This document shows, piece after piece, positions 62,912 to 64,000 of a stretch of 64,000 nt of DNA. The translations under genes and the position numbers were made by a program. The stretch is taken from positions 18,525 to 82,524 of the forward strand of contig CAZKBI010000001.1 of the NCBI GenBank assembly GCA_964551195.1, written 5' to 3'. The notes under the pieces were generated by a model. It was not told the origin of the DNA. It was given only the letters and a program-made list of their open reading frames with translations, and did no database searches. The number at the start of each line of letters is the position of its first letter. Position 1 is the first letter of the stretch. The DNA comes from CAYZPB01 sp964551195. GTDB lineage: Bacteria > Bacillota > Bacilli > Tepidibacillales > Tepidibacillaceae.

Positions 62912-63865
62912 ATGTCGATTTTTAAAAAAGAGAAGGGCAGCATTGTACTTGAAGCGACATTGATTCTCCCATTTATAATCATATTTATCTTAATACTAAC
63001 TAGTTTTATCAGAATATCGATAGTAGAGATGGAACTTGAAAATGCTGGTTCCGAGACTGTTAAACAAGTAGCTCATCATATATACCCTGTGATTATTCTT
63101 TACAATGAATTAAAAGAAAAAAATATAGATTCAGATCAGGAATCACTGCCTGAAAATTTATCTAGTGGAAAGGGCAATAATGTTGCTTTAACAGAATTGT
63201 TAGAAAAAATTGATATCTTTTCTGCAGCTGCCTTTCAAGGTGAGTTAATCCTACTAAAGTCTCTACTCCAACCAATTCTTGATGCGAACACAAATGATAA
63301 GCTGATTAGATTTCAAGATTACCAACTAGTAAATATAAGATTACCAGCTGCCTTAGGGGGTAGAGGTGATAATTTCGCTATTGAATTGCGTTACGATCTA
63401 GCATTAAAGGTTCCTTTTCTTAGCCAGAGCCTGACAATAATAAAGGAATTCGAAGAAAGAATTTGGTATGATCACTCGGTTATTCCTGAAAATAATAATG
63501 ACCCAATTACAGGGATTGATGAAGATAAAGAAGGTGATGAAGAAAATCAATTTATCAGAATCCATTCAATATCTTCACCAACACAGAGAGGGCATAAAGT
63601 AAAAATATTAATTGAAGGCACGCCAAACGAAGAGGTCAGAATTAAGTTAACTTACAATAGTGGTTTTATAAAAGAGGTTAAAGGAAGACTTGATAAAAAA
63701 GGGTTCTTAAGTAAAGAGATAATAATCGGCGGAAATTCAAATGAAGGCTACTATGTTGCAACAGCATCTATCGATGATTTAGCAGCAAGCATTGACTTTG
63801 AAGTTCTTTCAAAAGCGAACATGGATAGGTATATCCTGGAGCGGAAAAACAAGGCGGGTAAGTAA
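62912..63865 (+). CDS. Second TadE-like protein with C-terminal beta domain
   Basis: 317 aa. EKGSIVLEATLILP gives a prepilin site after Gly9 with Glu14 at +5, then a hydrophobic helix (to about residue 32). A soluble domain follows, an acidic linker (ITGIDEDKEGDEEN, around 200-213), and a final ~100 residues with alternating hydrophobic strands that look like an immunoglobulin-type sandwich. I do not recognise that domain. The ribosome binding site is weak. Confidence 0.7.
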   Translation: MSIFKKEKGSIVLEATLILPFIIIFILILTSFIRISIVEMELENAGSETVKQVAHHIYPVIILYNELKEKNIDSDQESLPENLSSGKGNNVALTELLEKIDIFSAAAFQGELILLKSLLQPILDANTNDKLIRFQDYQLVNIRLPAALGGRGDNFAIELRYDLALKVPFLSQSLTIIKEFEERIWYDHSVIPENNNDPITGIDEDKEGDEENQFIRIHSISSPTQRGHKVKILIEGTPNEEVRIKLTYNSGFIKEVKGRLDKKGFLSKEIIIGGNSNEGYYVATASIDDLAASIDFEVLSKANMDRYILERKNKAGK

Positions 63866-63868
63866 TTA

Positions 63869-64000
63869 ATGGTAGTCTCTGTAAAATTGTTAATAGTAGT
63901 GTTATTTATCGTTATTGCTCTATTTTTTGATTTAAAAGAACGTCGCATTCCTAATTTGCTCAATCTGATAGGTGTCATAATTGGTTTTTTATATAATATT
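63869..64000 (+). CDS. A24-type prepilin peptidase (TadV/CpaA), 3' cut off by window edge
   Basis: The first 44 codons are present and open to the end. A hydrophobic helix leads into FFDLKERRIPNLLNL, the first catalytic Asp (Asp21) motif of A24 aspartic peptidases (D-x5-IPN). The start ATG at 63869 is three bases after the previous stop. It would cleave the Flp and TadE-like precursors encoded just upstream. Confidence 0.85.
   Translation, partial: MVVSVKLLIVVLFIVIALFFDLKERRIPNLLNLIGVIIGFLYNI

Noticed and set aside
1..64000. CRISPR arrays, insertion sequences, phage genes, tRNA or rRNA genes
   Set aside because: I found no regularly spaced repeats, transposase or integrase reading frames, terminal inverted repeats, or tRNA/rRNA signatures.

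Overview
The window is chromosomal DNA of an AT-rich, low-GC Firmicute (Bacillota) of Clostridia-like character. The evidence is strong GGAGG-type ribosome binding sites with frequent GTG/TTG starts, a T-box ileS leader, a PyrR-type pyr attenuator, DivIVA, a PASTA kinase, Spx, and a quinone-independent PyrK/PyrD pair. MurE carries the DNPR motif of meso-diaminopimelate ligases, and dapF sits beside an LL-diaminopimelate aminotransferase gene, so the wall is probably mDAP-type. A run of 100 N (35172-35271) shows this is a draft scaffold. I cannot name the species.

Layout. 1-3.5 kb: the end of a CapA-like gene, a MidA-like methyltransferase, and a SufR-like regulator divergent from spx. 3.5-19.7 kb: a division and cell-wall (dcw) cluster, mraZ-rsmH-ftsL-pbp-murE-murF-mraY-murD-murG-murB-divIB-ftsA-ftsZ-yggS-yggT-divIVA, with a MraZ-type operator at its head and promoters before divIB and ftsA. 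ftsW, murC, sepF and the spoIIGA/sigE/sigG genes are not in it. 19.7-24.2 kb: T-box-ileS, lspA, rluD. 24.2-33.4 kb: the PyrR-attenuated operon pyrR-B-C-carB-pyrK-D-F-E, without carA. 33.4-37.1 kb: pheA, an AI-2E-type membrane protein interrupted by the gap, and rqcH on the minus strand.

37.2-53 kb: dapF, dapL, then a housekeeping series yicC-remA-gmk-rpoZ-coaBC-priA-def-fmt-rsmB-rlmN-prpC-prkC-rsgA-rpe, almost all tightly spaced or overlapping. 53-57.2 kb: a methyl-transfer unit, metF, a separate MetH reactivation-domain gene, and a MetH lacking that domain. 57.2-64 kb: a Tad/Flp-type pilus or secretion cluster (TadZ-like, TadB, TadC, Flp-like pilin, TadE, a large TadG-like protein, a second TadE-like protein, and the start of a prepilin peptidase) with its own promoter. 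No TadA/CpaF ATPase is present up to the window edge.

Most of the window is conserved housekeeping. The least explained part is the Tad-like cluster at the right end. The best regulatory observations are the three 10-bp-spaced GTGG repeats over the mraZ promoter, the pyr and ileS leaders, and the back-to-back promoters between the SufR-like gene and spx. I found no CRISPR array, insertion sequence, tRNA or rRNA gene.
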